DNA of 64,000 nucleotides from Mesorhizobium sp. M2D.F.Ca.ET.226.01.1.1 (GCF_004022705.2 NZ_RZOY02000012.1:123208-187207), one strand, 5' to 3'; shown: positions 44,948-56,068, numbered from the stretch's first letter. Notes: a model not told the origin generated them from the letters alone. Made by a program: numbers and translations.

Positions 44948-45913
44948 ATGACCCACATCGCCGCCACGGCCTCGTCGCCGACCCAGCCCGCCGAGGCCTT
45001 CCCGACGACATTGGCGAAGGGCTTCGTCAACCGCCTCGTCATCATCATCCCCTATCTCTGGCTGCTGTTCTTCTTCCTCGTCCCCTTCATCATCGTCTTC
45101 AAGATATCGCTGTCGCAGACGGCGATCTCGATGCCGCCCTATACGCCGGTGCTCGACTTCAAGGACGGGGTCTCGGGATTCTTCGCGGGCTTTCGCGCGC
45201 TCAACTTCGACAACTACACCTGGCTCACCCAGGACGCGCTCTACTTCAACGCCTATGTGACCAGCCTGATCATCGCGGCGATCTCGACGGTACTCACGCT
45301 GATCGTCGGTTATCCGATAGCCTACGGCATGGCGCGCGCGCCGGCGACGGTCCGGCCGACCTTGCTGATGCTGGTGATCCTGCCGTTCTGGACCTCGTTC
45401 CTGATCCGTGTCTATGCCTGGATCGGCATCCTGAAACCCGAGGGGTTGCTCAATCAGGTCCTGCTCGCTACGGGCCTGATCAGCCAGCCGCTGGTCATCC
45501 TCAACACCTACACCGCGATCTTCATCGGCATCGTCTATTCCTACCTGCCCTTCATGGTGCTGCCGCTCTATTCCTCGCTGGAAAAGATGGACTATTCGCT
45601 GGTCGAGGCTGCGGAGGATCTCGGGTGCCCGCCGATCGGCGCCTTCTGGAAGATCACATTCCCGCTCTCGCTGCCTGGTGTCGTCGCCGGCTGCCTGCTG
45701 GTCTTCATTCCGGCGGTCGGCGAGTTCGTCATCCCCGATCTCCTCGGCGGCTCGCAGACGCTGATGATCGGCAAGACGCTCTGGAACGAGTTCTTCTCCA
45801 ACCGCGACTGGCCGGTCTCGTCGGCGGTCGCCGTGATCCTGCTTCTGGTGCTGACCATCCCCATCATGTTCTTCCAGCAGGCGCAGGCAAAGGCGCAGGA
45901 GCAGGGCAGATGA
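44948..45913 (+). CDS. potH: Polyamine ABC transporter permease
   Basis: The product has 321 residues with six membrane helices. The permease EAA loop reads SLVEAAEDLGCPPIGAFWKITFPLS. FLIRVYAWIGILKPEGLLN is typical of PotH/PotB. AGGAGGC precedes the ATG. The stop overlaps the potI start (ATGA). Confidence 0.94.
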   Translation: MTHIAATASSPTQPAEAFPTTLAKGFVNRLVIIIPYLWLLFFFLVPFIIVFKISLSQTAISMPPYTPVLDFKDGVSGFFAGFRALNFDNYTWLTQDALYFNAYVTSLIIAAISTVLTLIVGYPIAYGMARAPATVRPTLLMLVILPFWTSFLIRVYAWIGILKPEGLLNQVLLATGLISQPLVILNTYTAIFIGIVYSYLPFMVLPLYSSLEKMDYSLVEAAEDLGCPPIGAFWKITFPLSLPGVVAGCLLVFIPAVGEFVIPDLLGGSQTLMIGKTLWNEFFSNRDWPVSSAVAVILLLVLTIPIMFFQQAQAKAQEQGR

Positions 45914-46728
45914 CCTCGACCTGGAGCCGTTTCAACATCACCTCGATCGTGCTGGGCTTTGCCTTTCTCTATCTGCCGATCGTGCTGCTCATCGTCTTTT
46001 CCTTCAACGAATCCAAGCTCGTCACCGTCTGGGGCGGCTTCTCGACCAAATGGTACGTGTCGCTGTTCCACAATCAGGGCCTGATGGACGCCACCTGGGT
46101 CACGGCGCGCGTCGGCGTCATCTCGGCCACGGCGGCGACCGTGCTCGGCACGCTCGCCGCCATCACGCTCACGCGCTACACGCGCTTCAAGGGGCGGGTG
46201 CTCTTCTCCGGCATGGTCTTTGCGCCGCTGGTCATGCCGGAAGTCATCACGGGCCTGTCGCTGCTTTTGCTCTTCGTCGCGGTCGGGCTCGACCGCGGCT
46301 TCTTCACGGTGACGCTCGCGCACATCACCTTCACCATGTGCTTCGTCGCTGTCGTCGTGCAGTCGCGCCTCGTCTCCTTCGACCGCTCGCTCGAAGAGGC
46401 GGCGATGGATCTCGGCGCGCCGCCGGTGAAGACCTTCTTCCAGATCACCTTGCCGGTGATCCTGCCGGCGATCATCTCCGGCTGGATGCTGGCTTTCACG
46501 CTTTCGCTCGACGATCTGGTCATCGCTAGCTTCACCTCGGGCCCCGGCGCCACCACGCTGCCGATGAAGATCTACAGCCAGGTGCGCCTCGGCGTGACGC
46601 CGGAAATCAACGCCGCCTGCACCATATTGATCGCGGTGGTGGCGGTCGGCGTCATCATCGCCTCGATCGCCAACAAACGCCGCGAGATCCAGCGCCAGCT
46701 CGACGAGCAGGCCGCGCAGCGCGGTTGA
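45910..46728 (+). CDS. potI: Polyamine ABC transporter permease
   Basis: The product has 272 residues with six membrane helices. EAA loop: SLEEAAMDLGAPPVKTFFQI. LAFTLSLDDLVIASFTSGPG is characteristic of PotI/PotC. It overlaps potH by 4 nt and is the last gene of potFGHI. A GC-rich hairpin follows. Confidence 0.94.
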   Translation: MTSTWSRFNITSIVLGFAFLYLPIVLLIVFSFNESKLVTVWGGFSTKWYVSLFHNQGLMDATWVTARVGVISATAATVLGTLAAITLTRYTRFKGRVLFSGMVFAPLVMPEVITGLSLLLLFVAVGLDRGFFTVTLAHITFTMCFVAVVVQSRLVSFDRSLEEAAMDLGAPPVKTFFQITLPVILPAIISGWMLAFTLSLDDLVIASFTSGPGATTLPMKIYSQVRLGVTPEINAACTILIAVVAVGVIIASIANKRREIQRQLDEQAAQRG

Positions 46729-46738
46729 GGGATGAACG

Positions 46739-46760
46739 GCGGGGGTGCGTTGCGCCCCCG
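46739..46760. terminator. GC-rich hairpin between convergent potI and asmA-like genes
   Basis: cgggggtgcgttgcgcccccg forms a stem of six G-C pairs extended by two more. No T-run follows on the + strand. It sits exactly between the two stop codons and probably limits read-through. Confidence 0.5.
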
Positions 46761-46762
46761 AT

Positions 46763-48643
46763 TTACTGGCCCGAGACGCCGGGAGCGATCGGCGATATGA
46801 AGGGCGCGCTCCAGTTGCCGCCGACGAAGAACAGCGACTGGCTTGGCGGCGCGGGAGCCGGGCTGGCTGCCTGGCCGCTGGCCGGCTGGGGTTGCTGCGC
46901 CGGTTGTCCGGCCGGCACGACGCCGCCCGAAAGTGCCAGGCCGCGGCCGACATAAGAGGCGATGCCGGACAGCCAGATCTTGTATTTCTGCGCGTTGATC
47001 TCGGCCTTGTCCAGGCGCGCCACGCCCTTGGAGATGCTTGCCTTGATCTCGGCGCCGTCGATCGGCAGCGAACCCTTGGCGACGTCGTTGAGCGCGAAGA
47101 AGCCGCCTTGCTGGGTGCGCTTGAGGAAGGCCGGCAGGTCGAGCCCGTTGAGTGTGCCCGGCCCGAACGTCGCCGAGAATGATCCGTCGGCATTCTCGAA
47201 GATCGAGCTCCAGGCCTTGCCCGGCCCCTTGAGGATGACCGACACCGTGCCGGTGCCGGCCGGCACCAGCTGCGTCATTCCCGCCGCCGTGGCAAAGGCT
47301 CCCGTATCCACATCCGATGCCAGGAGCCGCATCTCGACTTGCGTGCCTTCCGGCTTGCGGTCGAAACGCAGGCTGCTCTGGACGGTGCCGCCAAAGGCCG
47401 ACGCGTCGGATATGTCGAACACGGCAAGGCCGTTCTTGACCTGCGCGGTTGCCGCGACGTCGGCGAGCTGCACCGGTCCCGCCATGGCGTGCGCCGCCGA
47501 CAGCCTGAGGTCAAGGTTTATTCGATCGGCGAAACTGGTGTCGATGTCGCCGGGGCCCACCTCGCCGGTCGGCGCGACCGGCGTGAAGGCCGACAGGAAA
47601 GACCTGAGATCGAGCGTGTCGAAAGCGAGCGTGCCGGCAACCACCGGCCGCCCGTCCGCGACGGAGAAATCAAGCGCCCCCATGCCCGGATTGTTGTTGA
47701 GGGTGACCGTGGTGTTCTCGAACTTCACGCGCCCCGCCGAGGCGTTGACCTTGCTGGCGATCGAGACCGCGCCGATCGCAGCACCCGGCGCGAGCCCGGC
47801 TTGCGACCACTCCAGCACGCGCCGCAGCGACGGCGCGGCGAACTTCGCCTGGCCGTCCAGATAGGCATTGTCCGACATCGAGGCCGTTCCGTCGAAGGAG
47901 AACGTCGCTGGCGCCGCCTTGAAGGAGAGGGTGACGGGCGCGGCACCCCCGGCAAACAGCACCAGCGGCTTCGCCGAGGAGAAATCGAGCTGCACGCTTT
48001 CGCCGCGCCAGATCCCGGTCGCGGTCAGCGATGCTTCGCTGTTCATCGCTTGCCAGTTCACCTGGCCGCTCAGGCTGCTCAGGATTTCGGTGTCCTTGCC
48101 GTCGGCCGTGGTCACGACGCGGCCATCGCGGAACTCGACGGTGCCGAACGGATCGGACGGCAATCTGCCGAGATCGGGCTTCTGCGGGTTGGCCGTCACC
48201 ACCCCGCGCGCGGTATCGATCGAGCGCGTGATGCGCCCGCCGGTCGGAAGCGGCGGCAGATAGAAGCCGCTCGCCATGCGCTGCACCCTGATCGTCGGCC
48301 GCACCAGCCTTGCCGTCGAGAAGGCGACGTCACCCTGCAAGGCGGCCATGGCCGAGAGATCGACTTCCAGGCGATCGGCCTCGACCACCGGCGGCGCGTC
48401 GGTCTCGGTCCATTGCGACAGGGTCACGTCGCTGAGGATCGCCCGGAACTTCGGCCACACCTCGATGCGCGGCGAGCCGTCGATGGTGACCCTGAAGCCG
48501 CTCCAGGCGCTCAATTCCCAAGCGATGCGGTCGCGGACGATGCGGGTCGAGGCAATCAGCGGCAGTGCCGCGACCGCGAGCGCGATGACGAGCACGGCAA
48601 CGCCGATCGCCCACACCCCGCGCCGGATCAAAGATGATGGCAT
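46763..48643 (-). CDS. AsmA-family protein
   Basis: The product has 626 residues. One N-terminal membrane helix (about 8-30, VWAIGVAVLVIALAVAALPLI) is followed by SGFRVTIDGSPRIEVWPKF, the typical AsmA start. A long beta-rich periplasmic domain with the C-terminal AsmA_2 region (FSATFGPGTLNGLDLPAFL) follows, and a Pro/Gln/Ala-rich tail ends the chain. AsmA-like proteins are thought to help move phospholipid between membranes. It is convergent with potI. Confidence 0.85.
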   Translation of the reverse strand: MPSSLIRRGVWAIGVAVLVIALAVAALPLIASTRIVRDRIAWELSAWSGFRVTIDGSPRIEVWPKFRAILSDVTLSQWTETDAPPVVEADRLEVDLSAMAALQGDVAFSTARLVRPTIRVQRMASGFYLPPLPTGGRITRSIDTARGVVTANPQKPDLGRLPSDPFGTVEFRDGRVVTTADGKDTEILSSLSGQVNWQAMNSEASLTATGIWRGESVQLDFSSAKPLVLFAGGAAPVTLSFKAAPATFSFDGTASMSDNAYLDGQAKFAAPSLRRVLEWSQAGLAPGAAIGAVSIASKVNASAGRVKFENTTVTLNNNPGMGALDFSVADGRPVVAGTLAFDTLDLRSFLSAFTPVAPTGEVGPGDIDTSFADRINLDLRLSAAHAMAGPVQLADVAATAQVKNGLAVFDISDASAFGGTVQSSLRFDRKPEGTQVEMRLLASDVDTGAFATAAGMTQLVPAGTGTVSVILKGPGKAWSSIFENADGSFSATFGPGTLNGLDLPAFLKRTQQGGFFALNDVAKGSLPIDGAEIKASISKGVARLDKAEINAQKYKIWLSGIASYVGRGLALSGGVVPAGQPAQQPQPASGQAASPAPAPPSQSLFFVGGNWSAPFISPIAPGVSGQ

Positions 48644-48906
48644 TTCGCCCCGTATGCTTCTGTTGCCGACAAATCGCCCGACGGGTGTACCCGAGCGCCG
48701 ACGCTTTTCAAGTCTTTATGGCCTTGCGATGGCGTTTGCGCCGTGCTCGCCACGGGCCATCCGAACAAAATCTTGCTCTGCTGCGCTGCAACATGCATAA
48801 GCAGTTTGCACGATCCCGGTCCGCGGTTGCGTGCCGTTTTTGGGACGATGGCATATGCGATCTTGAGCTAAATGGCTCGAAAGCGACGCGCTTGGGAGGA
48901 GCGATC

Positions 48907-50865
<1,959 letters not shown>

Positions 50866-50984
50866 TACCGTCGTGGTTAACGAAATCTCTCCGCCGAATT
50901 TACCTAGATTTCACGGGTGGTACACATTCGTAAATTTTTTCGCCGCCCGGTAAGGACTTGTTAAGGGACGCCCCCGATAGTCGC

Positions 50985-51092
50985 GAGTAACTTGAGGGAG
51001 AAATCCCGTTCCTCGTCCCCTGAGGTTCAGCTCAAGCCCCCGTTGTGACAGCATCCCATTTCTCAAGGCGTCCTCCAGGACGCCTTTTTCTT
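50985..51092 (+). ncRNA. Candidate structured RNA ending in a strong terminator
   Basis: Downstream of aacS lies a compact fold. GGGA-GAAA-TCCC (50996-51007) is a stem with a GNRA-type loop. CTTGAG (50991-50996) can pair with CTCAAG (51031-51036). The segment CTTGAG...GAGAAAT can alternatively pair with ATTTCTCAAG at 51058-51067. A 10-bp terminator (51065-51086) with T-run ends the unit. It could be a separate small RNA or the aacS 3' UTR. No transcript evidence is available here. Confidence 0.4.
51065..51092 (+). terminator. Strong Rho-independent terminator
   Basis: aaggcgtcct-cc-aggacgcctt followed by tttctttgg: a perfect 10-bp stem, two-base loop and T-run. It is oriented for rightward transcripts (aacS or the candidate RNA) and lies 16 nt before the end of the convergent kinase gene. 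Confidence 0.9.
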
Positions 51093-51107
51093 TGGGTTCT
51101 GACAGGG

Positions 51108-54100
51108 CTACTCGGCGAGCACGCGGGTCGAGGGGAAGCCAACCTCGACAAGCGTTCCTTCGCCCGGCGTGGAGGTGATGGTGAACCGGGCGCGGTTCGC
51201 CTCCACCATGGCCTTGGTGAGCGGCAGGCCGAGGCCGGTGCCGTCGCCACGGCCGCGCTTCAGCGCGTTGATCTGCTTGAACGGCTTCAGCGCCTGCTCG
51301 ATCTCGGCCTGCGTCATGCCGATGCCGGTGTCGCGCACGCGCATGACGACATCGCCCGAGGCCTCGTAAGCGGTCGACACGATCACCTGGCCGCCGGCCT
51401 GGGTGTAGCGGATGGCGTTGGACAGGATGTTGAGGGCGATCTGGCGCACGCTTCTCAAATCCGCCACCACTTCCGGCAGCCGCGAGGCGAAGCTGGAGCG
51501 GATGATGACGCGCTCGCGATTGGCCTGCGGCTGCATCATCGCCACCGTCTCGGCCAGTGTGTCGTTGAGCGACACCGCTTCGTAATCCATCTCCTGCTGG
51601 CCGGCCTCGATCTTGGAGATGTCGAGCAGGTCGTTGACGAGATCGAGCACGTGGTTGCCGGAACGGTTGATGTCGCGCAGATAGTCGCGGTAGCGGTCGT
51701 TGGCGACCGGACCGAATTTCTCGTCCACCATCAGCTCCGAAAAGCCGATGATGGCGTTGAGCGGCGTGCGGATCTCGTGGCTGATGCGGGCCAGGAAATC
51801 CGTCTTCTGCGAGGAGGCGCGCTCGGCCACGGCGCGTGCCTGCGTCAGGTCTTCCTCAGCCCGTTTCCATTGCGTGATGTCGCGCACCACGGCGCAGAAG
51901 CCGCTGTCGTTCGGCAGCCTGCCGATGGTCATGAACAACGGGATGAAACGTCCCTGCGCCTCGCGGCCGATGACCTCGCGGCCATCGTTGAGCACGCTCG
52001 CCACGCCCGCCTCTGAAAGGCCGGCGAGATAGTCGCGCGCCGCGCGCTGGCTTTCGATGGCGAACAGCGAGGCAAAGGGCTTGCCCGCGACCTCGTCGCT
52101 GTCGAAGCCGAACAGGGCTTCCGCCGGCCGGCTGATCGAGCGGATGTTGCCGTCGCGGCCGATCAGCACCACGCCGTCGGTGGCGGTGTCGATGATGGTG
52201 CGCATCTCGGCGATGCGCGACTTCAACTCCGGCACGTCCGGCTGCAGCGCCGGTTCGTCATTGGCGGCGGTGAAATGCGCCGCATCGTCCTCGCCGGAGC
52301 GCCGCACCACCAGCATAAGCGCCTTGCCGCCGCGCCACGGCACCGAGCGCAGCAGCGCATCGATCGGAAATTCCTGACCCTGGCGGGTTTTGAGCTTCAG
52401 CGAGTGGTCGCTTTCATCCGCGGCTGCGTCCTCGGCGTAGGGGTCGGCAAAGAGCGCGCCCAGGCCTCCCGCATCCGTGAGGTCGTCCAGCGCGTCGTAG
52501 CCGGTGAGCTCGAGGAAAGCCTCATTGGCATAATGCAGCATGTCGCCCGAATGGATGAGCAACGGCACCGGCAGCCGGGCGAGGATGGATGTATCGGGCG
52601 CCTTGGTTTCCTCGCCGGTCGAAAAAGCGGACGGCACAAAACCCGAGAGTTTCAGCGGCGGCACTTCCAGCCGCGGCCGCACCAGCACTACCGGTTCTTC
52701 CGGCTGTTTGTCTGAGGCCGTGGTGGCGGCATCCGCGTCGGAGCCGGCCCAATCCTCGCTGTCTTGCGCATCGCGAAAATCGTCGGCGGTCATGCTGTCG
52801 TCGTCCGCCGCATCGCGGGCAGGCGGCTCGGCAGCGACCGGCTGTGCCATAGGCTGTTCGGCCGACTGTCGCGGTTCCGCGGCGCCATGTTCGACCGCGT
52901 GCTGGGCGCTCGCTGCCTGCTTGTCTTCGGAGACCGGTTCGGCGCCGGCTGCTTCGGTGGATTTCTCGCCGTCGGCATAGCTGAGCAGCGAGCCGGAAAC
53001 GACGGGCGTCTCGGGCCGGCTGGTGTCGCTGGTCTCAGCAGCGTCATCGATGCCGTCAAGTCGCGCCAAGTCTTTTTGGTCTTCGGCCTCGGTCTGGGCT
53101 TCGGCGGTCTCCGCATCGGCCTTCGAGTCGACGGTCTCCGAAGCTTCCGGCGCGGATGGCAGGGTCGCTTCGTTCACGGAGCTCTCGTGCTCGGCTGCTT
53201 CAGGCGCAGGCGACCGGCTTGCCGCGGCCGGCACTTCGCCGGTCGGCTCCTTCGCCGCTGCGTCATCCTTGCCGGCAACGGTCGCATCGGACTGCTTGTC
53301 GGCTTCGGCGAGGCCCGGCTCGGCGGGGGCGGAACTGTCCCTGCGCAGCCGCTCGCCGATCTCCCGGAAGGCGCTGCGCTCGAGGATCGACAGACCCTTG
53401 TGAGGCGTGTCGTTTCCCGGCTGCTTGTCGTTGGCCGGCTGGCGATGCTCGGCCAGCCTTATCACCTTGTCGGCGAAGCGCCGTTCCGGTTTCGGCACGA
53501 TGGTCAACGCCGGCACTTCGCCCTGGAACGGATCTTCGGGCTTTGGCTGTTCCGGCTCCGCGGTTGGCTTCGCGACCGACGGCTCGCCCCCAGCGGGAGC
53601 GGGCCCAGTAGGCGCGGCGTTCGGCACCAGGGCCATGCCAAGCGCTTCGGGATCGACGACGGCGTCGGCCGCGCGCGCAACGCCGAAGCCGCGAAAACCC
53701 TCGAAAGCGCGGCTACGGCCATAGACGGGCAGCGCCGCCAGGTCGACAGGGATCTTCAGCCCGGTGCCGGCCACGGGCCACAGTACTGAGCGCCCGGACC
53801 AGGTGTCGCGGCGTTCGAGCAGGCCGGCGATCTCGCCCGAGGCGTCGAGGCCGAACGTGGTGGCGACATCCTTGAAGCGGCGGCCAATCACATCGGCGGC
53901 CGGCTGGCCGACGATCTCGGCGAATTCGGGCGACAGTGCGCTGAATTTACCTTCGGCGTCGGTGCGCCAGACGAAGCGCAGCGGCGGCGCTGAGCGGTCA
54001 ATGTCGCGGGGCGAGGCCGGCTGCGCCGGCGCGATGGTTTCGCGTGCGGCGGTTTCGTTGACTTCTTGCCGCCGGTCTTCGGCTGTGACGACCTCCGCCG

Positions 54101-55154
54101 GCTCGTCCTTCGTCGGCGCTTCCGGTTCAGCTTGCCGGGCATCGTCGTCGCCGGTGTTGAAATACCAATGGTCATGCTGGCCGGCTTCGGAGGCCCGTGG
54201 GCCCGCTTCGACGGCATTGGCTTGATGATCGGTCTCGGTGGGCTGCTGGTCGGCCACGGTTCCCGCGGCGGCTACGCTGCTTTCGAAGCTTGGCGGGGCA
54301 GCCTCCGGCTCTTTGGCAGCCACGGGCTCGCCGGCGGCCTGCGCATCCTCTTCGGCAGCCGCCTGAGGTACTTCAGCCCGTTCTACGGCCACCACGGCCG
54401 GCGCTGGGCTGATGTCCTGGCTGGGTTCGACGTCCGGGCTTTCGCCGGATGGCATGGCCGTCACCCCCGCCGGGTGATCGCCTTGATCGTCGAGTTGGTC
54501 CTCGTCGATCACCACCAGCAGATGCCGCGTGTCGGTGAGCCGGGCAAAACCGGCCGGGTAGGAGGTGCCGGTGCCAGGCACGAGGCGCTTGACGAGGCGG
54601 TCGCCGCTGGCCGTCACGTCCGCAACCAGGGCAGCCAGCGTCCGCCGCTCGATGCCGAGCGCCGCAAAGCCGTCCGAGGCCGCCTCGACACCCCCTTGCG
54701 CGTCGACGAAGGCGATGAAATGCCCGGCTTCGGTGAAACCGCCGATGGCGCGGCTGGCGATCTCGCCGGCGCTGCGCGAGCTTGTCTGCGCCGCCGGTAC
54801 CGCCAGCATGATCGCCTTTTCGCCGTCCGGCATCGTCACGGCACTGGCCAGGAAGCCGACGGCGCGGCTCACAATACCGGTCGCCAGCCTCACCGTGATG
54901 GCGCGATCGCTGCCGATATCCGGAAAACCGCTGGTCGCCATGATCTGCCGCCGGGCAATAAGCGGCAGCCGCGCCGAAGCGCCGATGATGGCTTCGATAT
55001 CCGGATAGCCGAACATCGACGCCCCAGGTCCGTTTGCCCAGATCACCTGTTCGAGGTCGCTCGACAAGATTGCCAAAGCGTTGCCGGCGGCAAAGCGCTG
55101 GCGCACCGCGTCGAGCACGGCGACGTCGAGGAAGGAGTAGTTTTCAGGCGGCAT
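51108..55154 (-). CDS. Large multi-PAS histidine kinase, PdhS-like (PleC/DivJ family)
   Basis: The product has 1348 residues with no membrane helix, so probably cytoplasmic. PAS-like domains lie near residues 20-110, 390-490, 855-930 and 985-1090. Between about 530 and 850 is a long acidic, Ala/Glu-rich, probably disordered linker. The kinase core has FLARISHEIRTPLNAIIGFSE with His near residue 1124, the N-box NILSNAIRYT, DTGIGM and GTGLGLPLTKAMVEAN. The ISHEIRTPLNAIIGFSELM core and following DKFGP-type sequence match PdhS of Brucella and relatives, which act on DivK in the CtrA cell-cycle circuit. A perfect CtrA box lies 35 nt upstream of the ATG. Confidence 0.82.
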   Translation of the reverse strand: MPPENYSFLDVAVLDAVRQRFAAGNALAILSSDLEQVIWANGPGASMFGYPDIEAIIGASARLPLIARRQIMATSGFPDIGSDRAITVRLATGIVSRAVGFLASAVTMPDGEKAIMLAVPAAQTSSRSAGEIASRAIGGFTEAGHFIAFVDAQGGVEAASDGFAALGIERRTLAALVADVTASGDRLVKRLVPGTGTSYPAGFARLTDTRHLLVVIDEDQLDDQGDHPAGVTAMPSGESPDVEPSQDISPAPAVVAVERAEVPQAAAEEDAQAAGEPVAAKEPEAAPPSFESSVAAAGTVADQQPTETDHQANAVEAGPRASEAGQHDHWYFNTGDDDARQAEPEAPTKDEPAEVVTAEDRRQEVNETAARETIAPAQPASPRDIDRSAPPLRFVWRTDAEGKFSALSPEFAEIVGQPAADVIGRRFKDVATTFGLDASGEIAGLLERRDTWSGRSVLWPVAGTGLKIPVDLAALPVYGRSRAFEGFRGFGVARAADAVVDPEALGMALVPNAAPTGPAPAGGEPSVAKPTAEPEQPKPEDPFQGEVPALTIVPKPERRFADKVIRLAEHRQPANDKQPGNDTPHKGLSILERSAFREIGERLRRDSSAPAEPGLAEADKQSDATVAGKDDAAAKEPTGEVPAAASRSPAPEAAEHESSVNEATLPSAPEASETVDSKADAETAEAQTEAEDQKDLARLDGIDDAAETSDTSRPETPVVSGSLLSYADGEKSTEAAGAEPVSEDKQAASAQHAVEHGAAEPRQSAEQPMAQPVAAEPPARDAADDDSMTADDFRDAQDSEDWAGSDADAATTASDKQPEEPVVLVRPRLEVPPLKLSGFVPSAFSTGEETKAPDTSILARLPVPLLIHSGDMLHYANEAFLELTGYDALDDLTDAGGLGALFADPYAEDAAADESDHSLKLKTRQGQEFPIDALLRSVPWRGGKALMLVVRRSGEDDAAHFTAANDEPALQPDVPELKSRIAEMRTIIDTATDGVVLIGRDGNIRSISRPAEALFGFDSDEVAGKPFASLFAIESQRAARDYLAGLSEAGVASVLNDGREVIGREAQGRFIPLFMTIGRLPNDSGFCAVVRDITQWKRAEEDLTQARAVAERASSQKTDFLARISHEIRTPLNAIIGFSELMVDEKFGPVANDRYRDYLRDINRSGNHVLDLVNDLLDISKIEAGQQEMDYEAVSLNDTLAETVAMMQPQANRERVIIRSSFASRLPEVVADLRSVRQIALNILSNAIRYTQAGGQVIVSTAYEASGDVVMRVRDTGIGMTQAEIEQALKPFKQINALKRGRGDGTGLGLPLTKAMVEANRARFTITSTPGEGTLVEVGFPSTRVLAE

Positions 55155-55188
55155 GCGCTGGCCGACCCTCCGGAGCGGGCATTTTCAG

Positions 55189-55203
55189 TTAACGCTTTGT
55201 TAA
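55189..55203. promoter_or_regulatory. CtrA-type box TTAA-N7-TTAA upstream of the PdhS-like gene
   Basis: TTAACGCTTTGTTAA matches the CtrA consensus TTAA-N7-TTAA at all eight fixed bases. It lies 35-49 nt upstream of the kinase start codon, a position where CtrA could activate or repress. Confidence 0.6.
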
Positions 55204-55308
55204 TAAAAGCCCGCGGCTCGAAGGTCCACAAGCCTTGGCTTGCAACGGTCGAAATCTCTGGGCTCTTGGTTAACGGCCGCAAGGGCTGACGTGGGGGAAG
55301 ATTTTATG

Positions 55309-55338
55309 GTGCGCTGCAACAAAGATGTTGCAATGCAC
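55309..55338. promoter_or_regulatory. Inverted repeat, probable PhaR operator of the phasin gene
   Basis: gtgcgctgcaaca-aaga-tgttgcaatgcac is a 13-bp inverted repeat with 11 matches. TGC/GCA-rich palindromes of this kind are bound by the PHB-responsive repressor PhaR (AniA) upstream of phasin genes. It lies 77 nt before the phasin ATG. The PhaR assignment is inference. Confidence 0.55.
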
Positions 55339-55414
55339 AAAAAATCCTCTATATTGCCATCATACATGAACGAGACGGCTTTCTGTCAAAGCCGCTGCCC
55401 CGAAAGGTTGGAAA

Positions 55415-55873
55415 ATGTCCAAGACGACCACGACCAAGACCATCGAAAACGTTGAATTCCCGAGCTTCGACGCTTCCAAAGCCACCGACCAGATCCGAGC
55501 CTTCGCCGAGAAGGGCGTCGAGCAGTCGAAGGAAGCCTATACCAAGCTGAAGACCGGCGCCGAGGAGACCCAGAAGGTCCTGGAGTCGACCTACGAGACC
55601 GCCAAGACCGTTTCCAGCGACGTTTCGCTCAAGGCGATCGCCGCGCTGCGCGCCAATGCCGAGGCCAGCTTCTCGCACCTCGAAGCCCTTGTCGGCGCCA
55701 AGACCCTTTCGGAAGTCGTCGAGCTGCAGACCTCCTTCCTGCGCAAGCGCGTTGAAATGGCCGTCGAGCAGACCAAGGAGTTCCAGACCGTCGCCGCCAA
55801 GGCGGTCGAGGACGTCTCCAAGCCGGTCAAGACCGCCTTTGAGAAGGCGATCAAGGACGTCAAGGCTGCCTGA
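55415..55873 (+). CDS. phaP: Phasin
   Basis: The product has 152 residues, almost entirely helical and amphipathic, with the Phasin_2 pattern (IRAFAEKGVEQSKEAYTKLK, then NAEASFSHLEALVGAKTLSE and VELQTSFLRKRVEMAVEQTK). It coats polyhydroxybutyrate granules. AAGG lies upstream of the ATG at 55415. An NfeR1-like small RNA follows. Confidence 0.92.
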   Translation: MSKTTTTKTIENVEFPSFDASKATDQIRAFAEKGVEQSKEAYTKLKTGAEETQKVLESTYETAKTVSSDVSLKAIAALRANAEASFSHLEALVGAKTLSEVVELQTSFLRKRVEMAVEQTKEFQTVAAKAVEDVSKPVKTAFEKAIKDVKAA

Positions 55874-55942
55874 TTTTCGCGCACAACCCCGCGATGCATC
55901 AAAACGTCGCATTTCGTCAGACAAATAGTCGTGCGATAGGGT

Positions 55943-56068
55943 TGAACAACCAGATACCCGGAAACGGAACCTCCTCCCTCCGTTTCCGGGGTGACCAGCC
56001 AGCACCTCCTCCCGCTGGCTCGTAACAGGAAAAGGCCGGCACCTCCTCCCGCCGGCCTTTTCTTTTGC
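55943..56068 (+). ncRNA. Alpha-r14/NfeR1-like small RNA with three anti-Shine-Dalgarno hairpins
   Basis: Three successive hairpins carry the same 10-nt loop, acctcctccc. Their stems are cccggaaacgga/tccgtttccggg (55957-55990), agccagc/gctggct (55997-56020) and aaaaggccggc/gccggcctttt (56030-56061). The third, followed by ctttt, is the terminator. This matches the layout I know for the alpha-r14 family, including NfeR1 of Sinorhizobium meliloti, an RNA of about 120 nt that represses transport mRNAs through redundant CCUCCUCCC loops. The 5' end is estimated. It lies between the phasin gene and tRNA-His. Confidence 0.85.
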
